From positions 1,984,001-2,048,000 of the forward strand of contig NZ_CP114606.1 of the NCBI RefSeq assembly GCF_033558715.1: a stretch of DNA of 64,000 nucleotides. The letters are read 5' to 3'. Below are positions 27,900-37,266 of the stretch, piece by piece; positions within the stretch are counted from its first letter, which is position 1, and every line of letters begins with the position of its first letter. The DNA comes from Acinetobacter sp. YWS30-1. GTDB lineage: Bacteria; Pseudomonadota; Gammaproteobacteria; Pseudomonadales; Moraxellaceae. The notes beneath the pieces were generated by a model, which had not been told where the DNA came from, made no database searches, and saw only the letters and a list, made by a program, of their open reading frames with translations. Made by a program: the position numbers and the translations under genes.

Positions 27900-29657
27900 T
27901 TAATTTAATGGCACAACTCTTAAGACCTCTTCAAGCGTGGTGACCCCTTCCAGAATCTTGCGAGCACCGGCAATCCGTAAAGGTTCTACCCCTTCTTTTT
28001 TTGCCTGCTGACGTAACTGATTCAGGTTAGCATCCGCTCCGATCAATTGCTTGGTGGTCAGGCTAAGCGGCATAAACTCATAAATCCCGATTCGGCCTTT
28101 ATAACCAGTATGACGACACTCTTCACAACCGACTGCTTTAAAAACAAATTCCGGACGTGGTAAAGGATAGTCCACTGCCAGATGTTGCCATTCCTGCTCA
28201 TCCAGAAAACTCTCCTGCTTGCAGTGTGGACACAGCTGACGTACCAAACGTTGGGCCAAAACCCCCAGGATAGTCGCTGCTGTTAAAAATGGTTGTACGC
28301 CCAGATCATGCAGACGGGTCAGACTCGACGGTGCATCATTGGTATGTAAAGTCGATAGAACCAGGTGACCGGTCAATGCCGCCTGAATCGCCATATTGGC
28401 AGTATCCTGATCACGGATCTCCCCGACCATGATAATGTCCGGATCTTGACGCATCAGCGCACGCACGCCATCAGCAAAGCCCAGCTCAATTCCGTTATTG
28501 ACCTGCATCTGGTTGAAGCTCGGTTCCAGCATCTCGATCGGATCTTCAATCGTGCAGACATTCACCTGCTCAGTCGCAAGCTGCTTTAAAGTGGAATACA
28601 GTGTGGTGGTTTTACCAGAACCGGTCGGTCCGGTGACCAGAATAATACCGTGACTATGGCTGGTCAGATTATTCCAGTCATTGAGCAGATGCCCTTCGAA
28701 ACCGAGCTGCTGAAAACTTCTGACCAGAACTTCTGGGTCAAATATACGCATTACCAGCTTTTCACCAAATGCGGTGGGTAAGGTCGATAAACGCAGTTCT
28801 GTTTCCTGCCCTTTTGGAGTCCGAGTTTTTAAACGACCATCCTGTGGTTTACGTTTTTCTGCCACATTCATCCGGCCCAGAATCTTGATTCGGGAAATAA
28901 CTGCGGTCAAGGTATTGGCTGGCATGTTATAGATGGTATGCAATACTCCATCAATCCGGAAACGGATCTTGCCGGTGTCTTTGCGCGGTTCCATATGAAT
29001 ATCACTGGCACCCTGCTCAAAGGCAAATTGCAGCACCCAGTCTACCAGTTTCACGATATGCTGGTCATTGGCATCCGGATTCTGTGAATCACCCAGTTGC
29101 AGTAAGGCTTCTACGCCTTTATTTTCCCGGTCATAAGCAGATGATTTTTGTGAGCCACTGACTGCACGACTCACCTGATAATATTCAACAATATAACGCT
29201 GGAGCTGTTCCGGATTGAGCAATACCCGTTCAATTTTTTTTGGTGCAATATTCTGTTCGAGGTTTGAGACCCATTCAGTTTTATAAGGCTGATCTGTAGC
29301 AATCAGAACTTTATCTGGTTGAATTTCTACTGCCAGAATACGGTTACGCAATGCATATTCCTGTGACATAACATTGGTCAAGGCCTGCACATCAGCTTTG
29401 AGCGGATCGATAATATAGAACATTAAACCGGTTTTTTCTGCCAGCCACTGGCATAAGCGGTTGAGTGTCAAAGTACTTTGAGGATGGGACTGATCAACCA
29501 GACTAAAGTGCGCGATCCATTGCAAGGGATGCCATTTTATTTGTTCACGTTGACGATGTGTGGTCTGAACTCGCATCCGGTCACGTTCAGTTATTTTTCC
29601 GTCTTTTAAAAGCTGATCCAAACACCAGCCTGTATCAATTTCAAAATCAAATTTCAT
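27900..29657 (-). CDS. GspE/PulE/PilB-type secretion or pilus ATPase
   Basis: The 585-residue cytoplasmic ATPase has an N-terminal GspE_N/MshEN-like region, then SDIHMEP and FRIDGVLH, Walker A GPTGSGKTTT with Lys349, an Asp box (TIEDPIEM), Walker B (PDIIMVGEIRD), a His box (LVLSTLHTNDA) and a tetracysteine zinc motif CPHC...CEEC. It would power pseudopilus or pilus assembly. No other type II secretion or type IV pilus gene is nearby, in keeping with the scattered layout known in Acinetobacter. GspE is more likely than PilB but unproven. Confidence 0.88.
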   Translation of the reverse strand: MKFDFEIDTGWCLDQLLKDGKITERDRMRVQTTHRQREQIKWHPLQWIAHFSLVDQSHPQSTLTLNRLCQWLAEKTGLMFYIIDPLKADVQALTNVMSQEYALRNRILAVEIQPDKVLIATDQPYKTEWVSNLEQNIAPKKIERVLLNPEQLQRYIVEYYQVSRAVSGSQKSSAYDRENKGVEALLQLGDSQNPDANDQHIVKLVDWVLQFAFEQGASDIHMEPRKDTGKIRFRIDGVLHTIYNMPANTLTAVISRIKILGRMNVAEKRKPQDGRLKTRTPKGQETELRLSTLPTAFGEKLVMRIFDPEVLVRSFQQLGFEGHLLNDWNNLTSHSHGIILVTGPTGSGKTTTLYSTLKQLATEQVNVCTIEDPIEMLEPSFNQMQVNNGIELGFADGVRALMRQDPDIIMVGEIRDQDTANMAIQAALTGHLVLSTLHTNDAPSSLTRLHDLGVQPFLTAATILGVLAQRLVRQLCPHCKQESFLDEQEWQHLAVDYPLPRPEFVFKAVGCEECRHTGYKGRIGIYEFMPLSLTTKQLIGADANLNQLRQQAKKEGVEPLRIAGARKILEGVTTLEEVLRVVPLN

Positions 29658-29869
29658 GATCGATGGTCCCCAAAACTGCCTCCACTATAACAAGTTTTTC
29701 CTGTTTTTCGCATTCCATCGCGACTTCCAAACTTAAAAGCAATATTGTTTCTCATAAATGATAAACACATCACATGGGTTTGAGGTCATAACCTTTTTCT
29801 GCTTGTCGATGTGTCAATTTTTCGCCTATATTTCAATCAGGATATCTTATTCAATCGCTGAGACCGGGT

Positions 29870-31135
29870 ATGGATTTAAACGTAGTTCCCTTAAATGAAA
29901 GTAGTTCCTTTCATGAGCTGCTTACCCTCCTGACCGCCGCCTTAGGATGTGGCTTATTGATTGGTCTGGAACGTGAACGGCATAAACAGCGTGAAGAACA
30001 GGCCAGTTTTGCAGGGCTACGCTCTTTTGCGATCTGTGCTTTATTAGGCGCATTGTGCTTTTTATTCGGAATGGCAATGGGTCTGGCCGGTGCACTCATT
30101 ATTGGCGGTATTGTCATTTTTTCTATCCGAAATCAGATAGAAGACCCTGGGATAACCACTGAATTGGCCTTTATCATGACCTATTTTATTGGGGCGATTT
30201 GTCTGTGGAATATTCCTCTGGCTGCAGGACTAGCAGTTCTGATCACGATAATTTTAATGGCCAAACACTCTATGCATAATATTGCCGGACAGTGGATTAC
30301 TGAGGCTGAATTTAGGGATGGATTACTATTATTAGCCTTGATTCTGATTGGTTTACCGCTAACCCCTGACCGGCCTTTATGGGGTGAAGTACTGAACCCT
30401 TATCTGATTTTAAAATTAGTAACTCTGATTCTGGTAGTTCAAGCTTTGGCACATATCGCTAAACGTTTCTTCTCGACTAAAAATGCCTTGATATTGTCTT
30501 CAATTGCCTCGGGGTTTGTTTCCAGTACCGCAACTATTGCTCAATTAGGGATACAGGTCCGTAAAGGTGAAATGGATGCAAAATCCAATGCTGGCGCTGC
30601 CCTGATGTCATGCATTTCGACATTAGTTCTATTGTTTATTGTAGTAGGAGGCGTTTCCTGGGATTGGCTAAAAATTCTGCTCCTACCTTCATTGGTGGCT
30701 ATGCTTATTCTGGCTGCATGTGCATTTGTATTATTACATAAAGCTGAACCTGCTAAAAATCAGGAGTCTCCAGAATCTTCTGATAGTAAAATGTTTAGTC
30801 TCAAAGAAGCTGTGATTATCGCTGCTGCATTAACCCTGATTCAGGCTGGAGTTTACGGGTTGGAAATATTACTGGGCAATGCTGGTCTTCTGGCTGGTAC
30901 TTTATTTGCGTCCTTATTTGAAATTCATGCCGCAATGGCCAGTGTGGTCATTCAAGGAGATCCATCCAATACCCGGCTGATCTATGCCCTGCTTTTGGGG
31001 CTGGGCGCACATGCTGTAGCCAAGTCAGTCAATGCTGCTGTAACAGGTGGTTTCAAATTTTCCCTGTACTTTGCGCCAGTACAGATTTTGCATATGGCGG
31101 TGTTGATTGGTATTTTGTGGTGGATGGTATTTTGA
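29870..31135 (+). CDS. MgtC/SapB family membrane protein with DUF4010 domain
   Basis: The 421-residue protein is highly hydrophobic with about 11-13 predicted helices. The first part carries the MgtC/SapB signature (LGCGLLIGLERERHK, FAGLRSFAICALLGAL), and the second part, after about residue 170, matches DUF4010 (SSIASGFVSSTATIAQLG, GALLAGTLFA-like). It is an inner membrane protein. MgtC-type proteins affect Mg adaptation and F-ATPase, but this long form is uncharacterised. It stands alone on the plus strand. Confidence 0.87.
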   Translation: MDLNVVPLNESSSFHELLTLLTAALGCGLLIGLERERHKQREEQASFAGLRSFAICALLGALCFLFGMAMGLAGALIIGGIVIFSIRNQIEDPGITTELAFIMTYFIGAICLWNIPLAAGLAVLITIILMAKHSMHNIAGQWITEAEFRDGLLLLALILIGLPLTPDRPLWGEVLNPYLILKLVTLILVVQALAHIAKRFFSTKNALILSSIASGFVSSTATIAQLGIQVRKGEMDAKSNAGAALMSCISTLVLLFIVVGGVSWDWLKILLLPSLVAMLILAACAFVLLHKAEPAKNQESPESSDSKMFSLKEAVIIAAALTLIQAGVYGLEILLGNAGLLAGTLFASLFEIHAAMASVVIQGDPSNTRLIYALLLGLGAHAVAKSVNAAVTGGFKFSLYFAPVQILHMAVLIGILWWMVF

Positions 31136-31264
31136 TTGTTAAGTATATTTAAATAGTTAATTTTTATATATTTTGCAAATTTAATTTTTATATTTATTCG
31201 CTATAATTAGTCTGCTTTATTTTAAAAAACAATTTTATTACTACGATTTTTTATAGGGATTTTT

Positions 31265-32269
31265 ATGAAATTTAAGAATTTATCACTCGCAATTTTTAGT
31301 GCATTCATGCTAAGTGCGTGTGGTGGGGGTTCATCTTCTGATTCAAATGGCGGTAATACTGGAACTGGAACTGGAACTGGAAATACTACCCTTACAAAAC
31401 CTGGCTTCCAACAATGGTCATCATTCTATATTGATGAATATTCCGACTCGGATCTAAATTATGAAATTGAACAGCTAACCTTTGATCAAGGGAATGTCTA
31501 TATTAAAGTTGATGAGACAACAGGCTGGGATGAAAGTGAAACTTTCTATCTAACTGAAAATGGATTATATGATCACGGTTCTACACATGCGACCTATGGC
31601 AAATTGCAAGGGACTATTACGGCTAATGCAACCACCTGGAAGCAAGTTCCATATTCTCCAATTAATTCCACAGGATTAAGCAGTACACTTACATTCAAGG
31701 TCTTTGATATTAGTGGTAAAAATATTGCTCAAGTCCTCAGTCCAGAGCATTATGTCAATTTAAAATATAATTTACTCGATACCTACCCTATGGGAGAAAA
31801 AGGGGAAGATTTTTATCGAGTACTTTCTAATTCAATATTCCCTACCGGATCTACTTGTATTCAATTTCAAACTATTGATAACTCACAAAAATATATTGAG
31901 CTATATAAATATTCACTTGAAGATTATGTACAAGATTATTTGAAACTTGAATGGGCTGATATTTCAAAAGATAGTAAATATGCCAAACATACTTTCAAGG
32001 ATGCTATAGCATATCTAGATCTTAGAGAAGATCAGCAATGGGGACTAGCTGAATATAAGAGCAAATATTATGAAGTTGATTATCATCCAGCTGGAGAAGA
32101 ATATAATATTAAAAATATTTTAGCCGCATCTAAAGCACTGGTTAATTCAGCATCTGCTCAGGACAAACCAGCTCTACAGGAGTATGCAACTTTACAAGAG
32201 AATGCATGCACTTTATTTAATAATATTGCATCTGAAGAATTAAGAAAGCAAATTAAAAAATACTCATAA
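31265..32269 (+). CDS. Hypothetical lipoprotein with a Gly-Thr repeat linker
   Basis: The 334-residue protein has a lipoprotein signal with lipobox LSACGGG, then a Ser/Asn/Gly linker encoded in part by a tandem hexanucleotide (31361-31381). The rest is soluble and rich in Tyr, Asp, Glu and Lys, with only two cysteines visible in the mature domain. I recognise no family. The gene is more AT-rich than its neighbours, which could mean recent acquisition. Two hairpins follow its stop codon. Confidence 0.8.
   Translation: MKFKNLSLAIFSAFMLSACGGGSSSDSNGGNTGTGTGTGNTTLTKPGFQQWSSFYIDEYSDSDLNYEIEQLTFDQGNVYIKVDETTGWDESETFYLTENGLYDHGSTHATYGKLQGTITANATTWKQVPYSPINSTGLSSTLTFKVFDISGKNIAQVLSPEHYVNLKYNLLDTYPMGEKGEDFYRVLSNSIFPTGSTCIQFQTIDNSQKYIELYKYSLEDYVQDYLKLEWADISKDSKYAKHTFKDAIAYLDLREDQQWGLAEYKSKYYEVDYHPAGEEYNIKNILAASKALVNSASAQDKPALQEYATLQENACTLFNNIASEELRKQIKKYS
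31361..31381 (+). repeat. Hexanucleotide tandem repeat GGAACT
   Basis: Three and a half copies of GGAACT encode a Gly-Thr run in the lipoprotein linker. Gain or loss of units keeps the frame, so it alters linker length only. Confidence 0.85.
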
Positions 32270-32278
32270 TAACGTGAT

Positions 32279-32347
32279 ATAAAGTACTTCGAGTGCTTTA
32301 TATTCATATTAAATAGGGACTCCAATTTAGTTGAGGTTCCTATTTTT
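32279..32347 (+). terminator. Two hairpins after the lipoprotein gene
   Basis: The first, at 32279-32301, is a 10-bp stem with a TCG loop. The second pairs 32312-32325 with 32331-32344 over 14 positions with a few wobbles and one mismatch, followed by T. The second is the likelier terminator. Confidence 0.7.
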
Positions 32348-32371
32348 AAATCAGTATTTCATTTTAAAAAT

Positions 32372-33082
32372 TCAAAAAATTAACTGATCGACTACAATAT
32401 CAGCTAAAGTAACTTTAAATTTCACATCCAAGTCCGCAAACTTCATTCCATAAACCCGGTTCTCATCATCCTGATATGCCGGTCTAGGATCGAGAGATAA
32501 AACGGCTTCAAGTTCTTCTAGCAATTGAGTAGATATTGTTCCTTTTTCTAATAATAATTTTTTTTGCTGTTCAGCGTCCTTACTCCACATCACGGACTTA
32601 CGTGATGGTTCATCTTGCGCGTAGCCACTTTGCGCTTCAGGTACTGCATCCGAATATTGAATATAGGGTTTAATGTCTATAATCGGCGTTCCATCTAACA
32701 GGTCACTTCCTGTGACATAAACCCGGACATTTTTACCGACTTTTTCGACACGATTTAATTTCACGACTGATAAACCAATGGGTGCAGGACGGTACATACT
32801 ACGTGTAGCAAATACACCTATTTTCTTGTTACCACCTAAACGGGGTGGACGAACCTGCGGACGAAATTGCTGGCTCTGCTGATTTTTATTATCATGAAAC
32901 TGCCAGACTAACCAGAGATGACTAAACTCTTCGATACCTTCAAATGCGAGTAAATCATTATATGGGCCAGTCATTTCAATATAGCTTTCAACCTGTACCA
33001 AATTAGGCTGACGCGGGATGCCAAACTTTTCTTTATAGGGAGAATGCATATAGCCAATAATCGGCAGAGTGAGTTCGGTCAT
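32372..33082 (-). CDS. trmO: tRNA (N6-threonylcarbamoyladenosine-N6)-methyltransferase TrmO
   Basis: The enzyme uses SAM to methylate t6A37 in tRNA that reads ACC/ACU threonine codons. The 236-residue protein, from the ATG at 33082, has LPIIGYMHSPYKEKFGIPRQP, FSHLWLVWQFH, PRLGGNKKIGVFATRSMYRP and LLDGTPIIDIKPYI, which are the TsaA/YaeB/TrmO family blocks. The alternative TTG start at 33106 is less likely. It is divergent from fpr. Confidence 0.95.
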   Translation of the reverse strand: MTELTLPIIGYMHSPYKEKFGIPRQPNLVQVESYIEMTGPYNDLLAFEGIEEFSHLWLVWQFHDNKNQQSQQFRPQVRPPRLGGNKKIGVFATRSMYRPAPIGLSVVKLNRVEKVGKNVRVYVTGSDLLDGTPIIDIKPYIQYSDAVPEAQSGYAQDEPSRKSVMWSKDAEQQKKLLLEKGTISTQLLEELEAVLSLDPRPAYQDDENRVYGMKFADLDVKFKVTLADIVVDQLIF

Positions 33083-33187
33083 AATCACTTTTTTTGATAA
33101 GCTCAATTAAATATATTCAGTTTATAGAGAATGAATTTAGATTAGAATAGCAACCTGTTCTAATTTGATAACTTATTGAGACCTTTA

Positions 33188-33967
33188 ATGGCTGCTTTTA
33201 ACGTCGAAAAGATTACTCACGTCCACCATTGGAATGACACTTTATTCTCTTTTAAAACGACTCGTGACACTGCATTACGTTTTAAAAACGGTCAGTTTGT
33301 GATGATCGGTCTTGAAGTCAATGGCAAGCCTTTAATGCGTGCATATTCAATTGCAAGTGCAAACTATGAAGAAGAGCTAGAGTTTTTCTCTATTAAAGTG
33401 CCAGATGGTCCTCTTACTTCTATTTTGCAAAAAGTAAAAGTTGGCGACGAAATCTTGGTTTCTAAAAAGCCTACAGGCACGCTGGTTCTTGATGACTTAA
33501 ACCCAGGTAAAAACTTGTACCTGCTTTCTTCGGGTACTGGTCTTGCACCTTTCCTTTCTGTAATCCGTGATCCAGAAACTTATGAACGTTTTGAAAAAAT
33601 CATCGTGGTTCACGGTACACGTTTCATTTCAGAACTGGCTTATCAAGATTTGATTCTTAACGAAATTCCAAACCACGAATTCTTTGGTGAATTGGGTGCT
33701 AAAGAAAAATTAGTGTATTACCCAACTGTTACTCGTGAAGAGTTCCATACGCAAGGTCGTGTAACCACTGCGATTGAATCTGGTCAATTATTCGAGAAAA
33801 TCGGACTACCCCGTTTCAATCCTGAAACTGACCGTGCAATGCTATGTGGTTCTCCTGCATTCCTGGACGATGTTGCTGCACTGCTGGACCAACACGGTCT
33901 GAAAGAATCTCCACGTATGGGCGTTCTGGGCGATTACGTGATTGAACGTGCATTCGTTGAAAAATAA
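33188..33967 (+). CDS. fpr: Ferredoxin/flavodoxin-NADP reductase
   Basis: The 259-residue FAD enzyme, from the ATG at 33188, has the FAD-binding RAYSIAS motif, then FFSIKVPDGPLTS, SGTGLAPFLSVIRDP at the NADP site, LCGSPAFLDDV and the aromatic-end pattern AFVEK typical of the subclass that ends Phe-Val-Glu-Lys. It moves electrons between NADPH and ferredoxin or flavodoxin and supports Fe-S repair and oxidative stress defence. It is followed by a 174-bp gap and gcd. Confidence 0.94.
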   Translation: MAAFNVEKITHVHHWNDTLFSFKTTRDTALRFKNGQFVMIGLEVNGKPLMRAYSIASANYEEELEFFSIKVPDGPLTSILQKVKVGDEILVSKKPTGTLVLDDLNPGKNLYLLSSGTGLAPFLSVIRDPETYERFEKIIVVHGTRFISELAYQDLILNEIPNHEFFGELGAKEKLVYYPTVTREEFHTQGRVTTAIESGQLFEKIGLPRFNPETDRAMLCGSPAFLDDVAALLDQHGLKESPRMGVLGDYVIERAFVEK

Positions 33968-34141
33968 TCTAAATTCCTTCTTAAATGTTAGAATATGTAA
34001 CTGTAATTGATTTCTCATGAGGATTTATCCTCGCTAAAGACTTAGTTACATAAACTCTGTAAACTTTTAATTCGATCTATTTAGATCCCATTCTCCTGTT
34101 TCACCGTTTATGTAACCAAGCCGTTTTTTTATAGGCAAGGT

Positions 34142-36556
34142 ATGAGCACTGAACAACCCTCCTCTCTCGAGCGTACAGGGTCTAAAGTCTATCGATATTT
34201 TGTTGTCGTACTGACTTTACTTGTTGCGCTGTACTTGATCATTCAAGGCGCTAAATTACTCAGCCTCGGTGGTACAAGCTATTATCTCATTGCAGGGATT
34301 GCCTATGTTGCAATCGCCATTTTATATGCGATGAAAAAAGCCTTTGGTTTCTGGCTTTCTATTGTTACTTTTATTGCAACCATCCTCTGGTCTATTGCTG
34401 AAGTTCAAGGTTTGAGCTTCTGGCAATATATCCCACGTCTGGTGGTTCCAACTATTCTGTTTGTCCTCAGCATGTGGGCAAGCAAAAGCCTGCCAGCACT
34501 CAATGCTGCAAAAATCAAAGCTGCCAATCTTGTTGGCTTTGCCGGTTTCTTTGCCTGTGTCGCAGCCCTGATTGCTGCGTTCTTCCCACATGGCAAAATC
34601 CTCAATCCTGTTGATATCGTACAAGACCCTGCACTGGCTAAACCGAATGCAGAAAACCCAGACAACTGGGAATATTTCGGTCGTAATGGTAATGGTACCC
34701 GTTTTGCACCATATACCGACATTACCCCTGAAAATGTTAAAGATCTGAAAGTTGCTTGGACTTACCATACAGGTCGTGATACTTCTGCTGGTGTCGATGA
34801 AAATACCCCAATTCAAATTGGCAGCACATTGTACTCATGTACACCAACCAACATTATTTCAGCGATTGATGGTGATACAGGTCGTGCACTTTGGAAATAT
34901 GATCCGAAAGCAAAAACTGAAGAACATATTACCTGCCGTGGTGTCGGTTATTATGATGCCACTAAAGATAAATCTTTAACTGCAGCAGACCTTCAAGCAC
35001 CAGGCATTAAAGCATGTCCACAACGTATTTTAACTTCTACGGTTGATGGTCGTTTAATTGCGTTAAATGCCAAAACTGGTGCCTTATGTCCTGAGTTCGG
35101 TGTTAATGGTCAAGTCGATGTTCTACATGACATGGGCCCAACTGAGCAAAGTAAACGTTACCACCCAACATCGACCCCACTCATTGCCGGCCATGTTGCT
35201 GTATTAGGCGGTTGGGTACGTGATATTGTGCATGGCGAACCTTCTGGTGTTGTACGTGCTTATGACGTTCGTACTGGTAAATTGGCTTGGGCGTGGGATG
35301 TTGGTAATCCTGAACTTGTGGGTGAACCTAAAGATGGCAAAGGCTTTACTTTAGAAACACCGAACATGTGGACTATCCCAACCTATGACAAAGACCTGAA
35401 TTTGGTTTACTTACCTACAGGTAATGGTCCTCCTGACTATTGGGGCGGTGACCGTAACGCAGCCAAAGAAAAATTTGGTTCTGCCGTTGTGGCTGTCAAT
35501 GCATCAACAGGTAAAACTGTCTGGACGTATCAAACAGTTCACCATGATGTTTGGGATTATGACTTACCGTCACAACCTGTACTTTATGACATGACTGATG
35601 ATCATGGTAAAAAAGTACCTGCGTTAATCCAAACCACCAAAATGGGTCAAATCTTTGTCCTTGATCGTCGTACTGGTAAACCTATTACCAAAGTTGAAGA
35701 ACGTCCAGTCGACACTAATGGTGCTGAAGGTGAAAAACTTTCTCCAACTCAACCATTCTCTGTGGGTATGCCACAAATTGGTAATGAAACGCTCACTGAA
35801 CAAGATATGTGGGGGATTTCAACCTTTGACCAATTGGCATGTCGTATTGACTTTAAAGACTCTGTCTATAATGGTCTTTACACTGCACCAGGTGAAAAAC
35901 CATATATCGAATGGCCTAGCTTACTCGGTGGTTTCAACTGGGGTGGTATCTCCATTGATGAATCGACTGGTATGATGTACGTCAACGATATGCGTATGCC
36001 ACTTCGTATGTCATTGGTTCGTAAAGAAGATATGCACAAATACCATATCTCAACTGACGAAGTCCCTGGCTTTATGGGTACAGTACGTCCTCAATTGGCA
36101 GGTCCTTATGCGGGTGTAAAAATCGACATCATGCAATCTAAATTGGGTGTACCTTGTAATAAACCACCATTTGGTACGATGACTGCCATCGACTTAAAAT
36201 CTAAAAAAGTCGTTTGGGAAGTACCAATGGGTACAGCCAAAGAATTGGGTCCATTAGGTGTGAAAACCCATATGCCAATTCCTTTAGGTATGCCGACATT
36301 AGGTGGTCCTACTTCAACCGCTTCTGGTCTGGTGTTCTTCGCAGGTACTCAGGATTATTACCTACGTGCGCTGGATTCAAAAACTGGTAAAGAAGTGTGG
36401 AAAGCTGAGCTTCCTGTTGCTGCTGTTGCTGCACCGCTGATTTATAAATCTCCAAAAACTGGCAAACAATATGTTGTGATTTCTGCAGGTGGTGCAAGCC
36501 ATTCTAAAGATGTTGGCGACTATATTATTGCCTTTGCTTTACCTGATCAAAAATAA
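34142..36556 (+). CDS. gcd: Membrane-bound PQQ-dependent glucose dehydrogenase
   Basis: The 804-residue protein has about five N-terminal transmembrane helices up to residue 150, followed by a large periplasmic beta-propeller. The propeller shows quinoprotein repeats (VVAVNASTGKTVWTYQ, GQIFVLDRRTGKP, YLRALDSKTGKEVWKAELP) and PQQ-site motifs around WEYFGRNGNGTRF. It oxidises glucose to gluconolactone and feeds electrons to ubiquinone. The full length is kept. No pqq biosynthesis gene is in the window, so the cofactor must come from elsewhere in the genome or from outside. Confidence 0.97.
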   Translation: MSTEQPSSLERTGSKVYRYFVVVLTLLVALYLIIQGAKLLSLGGTSYYLIAGIAYVAIAILYAMKKAFGFWLSIVTFIATILWSIAEVQGLSFWQYIPRLVVPTILFVLSMWASKSLPALNAAKIKAANLVGFAGFFACVAALIAAFFPHGKILNPVDIVQDPALAKPNAENPDNWEYFGRNGNGTRFAPYTDITPENVKDLKVAWTYHTGRDTSAGVDENTPIQIGSTLYSCTPTNIISAIDGDTGRALWKYDPKAKTEEHITCRGVGYYDATKDKSLTAADLQAPGIKACPQRILTSTVDGRLIALNAKTGALCPEFGVNGQVDVLHDMGPTEQSKRYHPTSTPLIAGHVAVLGGWVRDIVHGEPSGVVRAYDVRTGKLAWAWDVGNPELVGEPKDGKGFTLETPNMWTIPTYDKDLNLVYLPTGNGPPDYWGGDRNAAKEKFGSAVVAVNASTGKTVWTYQTVHHDVWDYDLPSQPVLYDMTDDHGKKVPALIQTTKMGQIFVLDRRTGKPITKVEERPVDTNGAEGEKLSPTQPFSVGMPQIGNETLTEQDMWGISTFDQLACRIDFKDSVYNGLYTAPGEKPYIEWPSLLGGFNWGGISIDESTGMMYVNDMRMPLRMSLVRKEDMHKYHISTDEVPGFMGTVRPQLAGPYAGVKIDIMQSKLGVPCNKPPFGTMTAIDLKSKKVVWEVPMGTAKELGPLGVKTHMPIPLGMPTLGGPTSTASGLVFFAGTQDYYLRALDSKTGKEVWKAELPVAAVAAPLIYKSPKTGKQYVVISAGGASHSKDVGDYIIAFALPDQK

Positions 36557-36573
36557 TTTTTTGATGGATAAAG

Positions 36574-36603
36574 AAAAAACCGAAGCTTAGGCTTCGGTTT
36601 TTT
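36574..36603. terminator. Bidirectional terminator after gcd
   Basis: A 13-bp perfect stem AAAAAACCGAAGC / GCTTCGGTTTTTT with a 4-base loop lies between gcd and the convergent mini-lipoprotein gene. Confidence 0.93.
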
Positions 36604-36624
36604 TATTGCAATCATCATTAAAAA

Positions 36625-36807
36625 TTAACGATCGCGACCTTCCTGGTTTGCAGAACCTGAACAGCCTGCACCACCACCGATAATAAAACCGCTTTCTGCT
36701 TTGCATGAACCAATCATACGGCCATGTGAGTCAAATGTAGTCACTGTTGATGCACAACCAGTTAGTACAATAGTCGCTGCTAATGCAATAAGTGTTGATA
36801 ATTTCAT
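36625..36807 (-). CDS. Mini-lipoprotein (tandem paralogue A)
   Basis: The 60-residue protein has a lipobox LTGC (Cys18), then VTTFDSHGRMIGSCKA and a Gly-rich region with Cys35 and Cys49. The neighbour at 36826-37077 keeps Cys18, Cys35 and Cys49 at identical positions, so the two arose by tandem duplication. Two free cysteines in the mature part may form one disulfide. I do not know a function. The motif IGSCKA marks the group. Confidence 0.82.
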   Translation of the reverse strand: MKLSTLIALAATIVLTGCASTVTTFDSHGRMIGSCKAESGFIIGGGAGCSGSANQEGRDR

Positions 36808-36825
36808 GATATTCCCCTCTAAGAT

Positions 36826-37077
36826 TTATGGTGCTAAATGAATCTGATTTTGACTTGGTGGTACTGGCAATAAACCTGTCTTGGCATCCACCGTATTGTA
36901 GTTCACGCCAATTGCATTGCCTGATCCATTACAATGAGCACTAGCAGTTGAAAGTAGACCACGTGTAGCTTTACATGATCCAATCACCTGACCCGATGCA
37001 TCATAAGTGACGACCATAGAACTACACCCAGTCATCAGTATAATAGTTGAAAGTGAAAGTAGTTTTATGAAGCTCAT
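36826..37077 (-). CDS. Mini-lipoprotein (tandem paralogue B)
   Basis: The 83-residue protein has a lipobox MTGC (Cys18), VVTYDASGQVIGSCKA, Cys35 and Cys49, followed by GSGNAIGVNYN and a C-terminal extension ending QNQIHLAP that paralogue A lacks. It lies 18 bp upstream of paralogue A on the same strand, so both are likely on one transcript that ends at 36574-36603. Function is unknown. Confidence 0.83.
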   Translation of the reverse strand: MSFIKLLSLSTIILMTGCSSMVVTYDASGQVIGSCKATRGLLSTASAHCNGSGNAIGVNYNTVDAKTGLLPVPPSQNQIHLAP

Positions 37078-37215
37078 TGCTCCCCCTCAAAAACACTAAA
37101 AAATTTAAATTGTTTAGTTATATGAATCTTTTCTAAATTTCGCGCATGATTCTTCCTAAATTTATCGCATTTGTAAAGCTTTATTTTTCATCTATTTTTT
37201 AGACTTAAGGCTAAT

Positions 37216-37242
37216 AAAAAGCTGCCTGATCAGCAGCTTTTT
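37216..37242 (-). terminator. Terminator of the CDF exporter gene
   Basis: A 10-bp perfect stem AAAAAGCTGC / GCAGCTTTTT with a 7-base loop sits 24 bp past the stop codon. Confidence 0.88.
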
Positions 37243-37266
37243 CATAATTAAATTTAATATTAAGGA

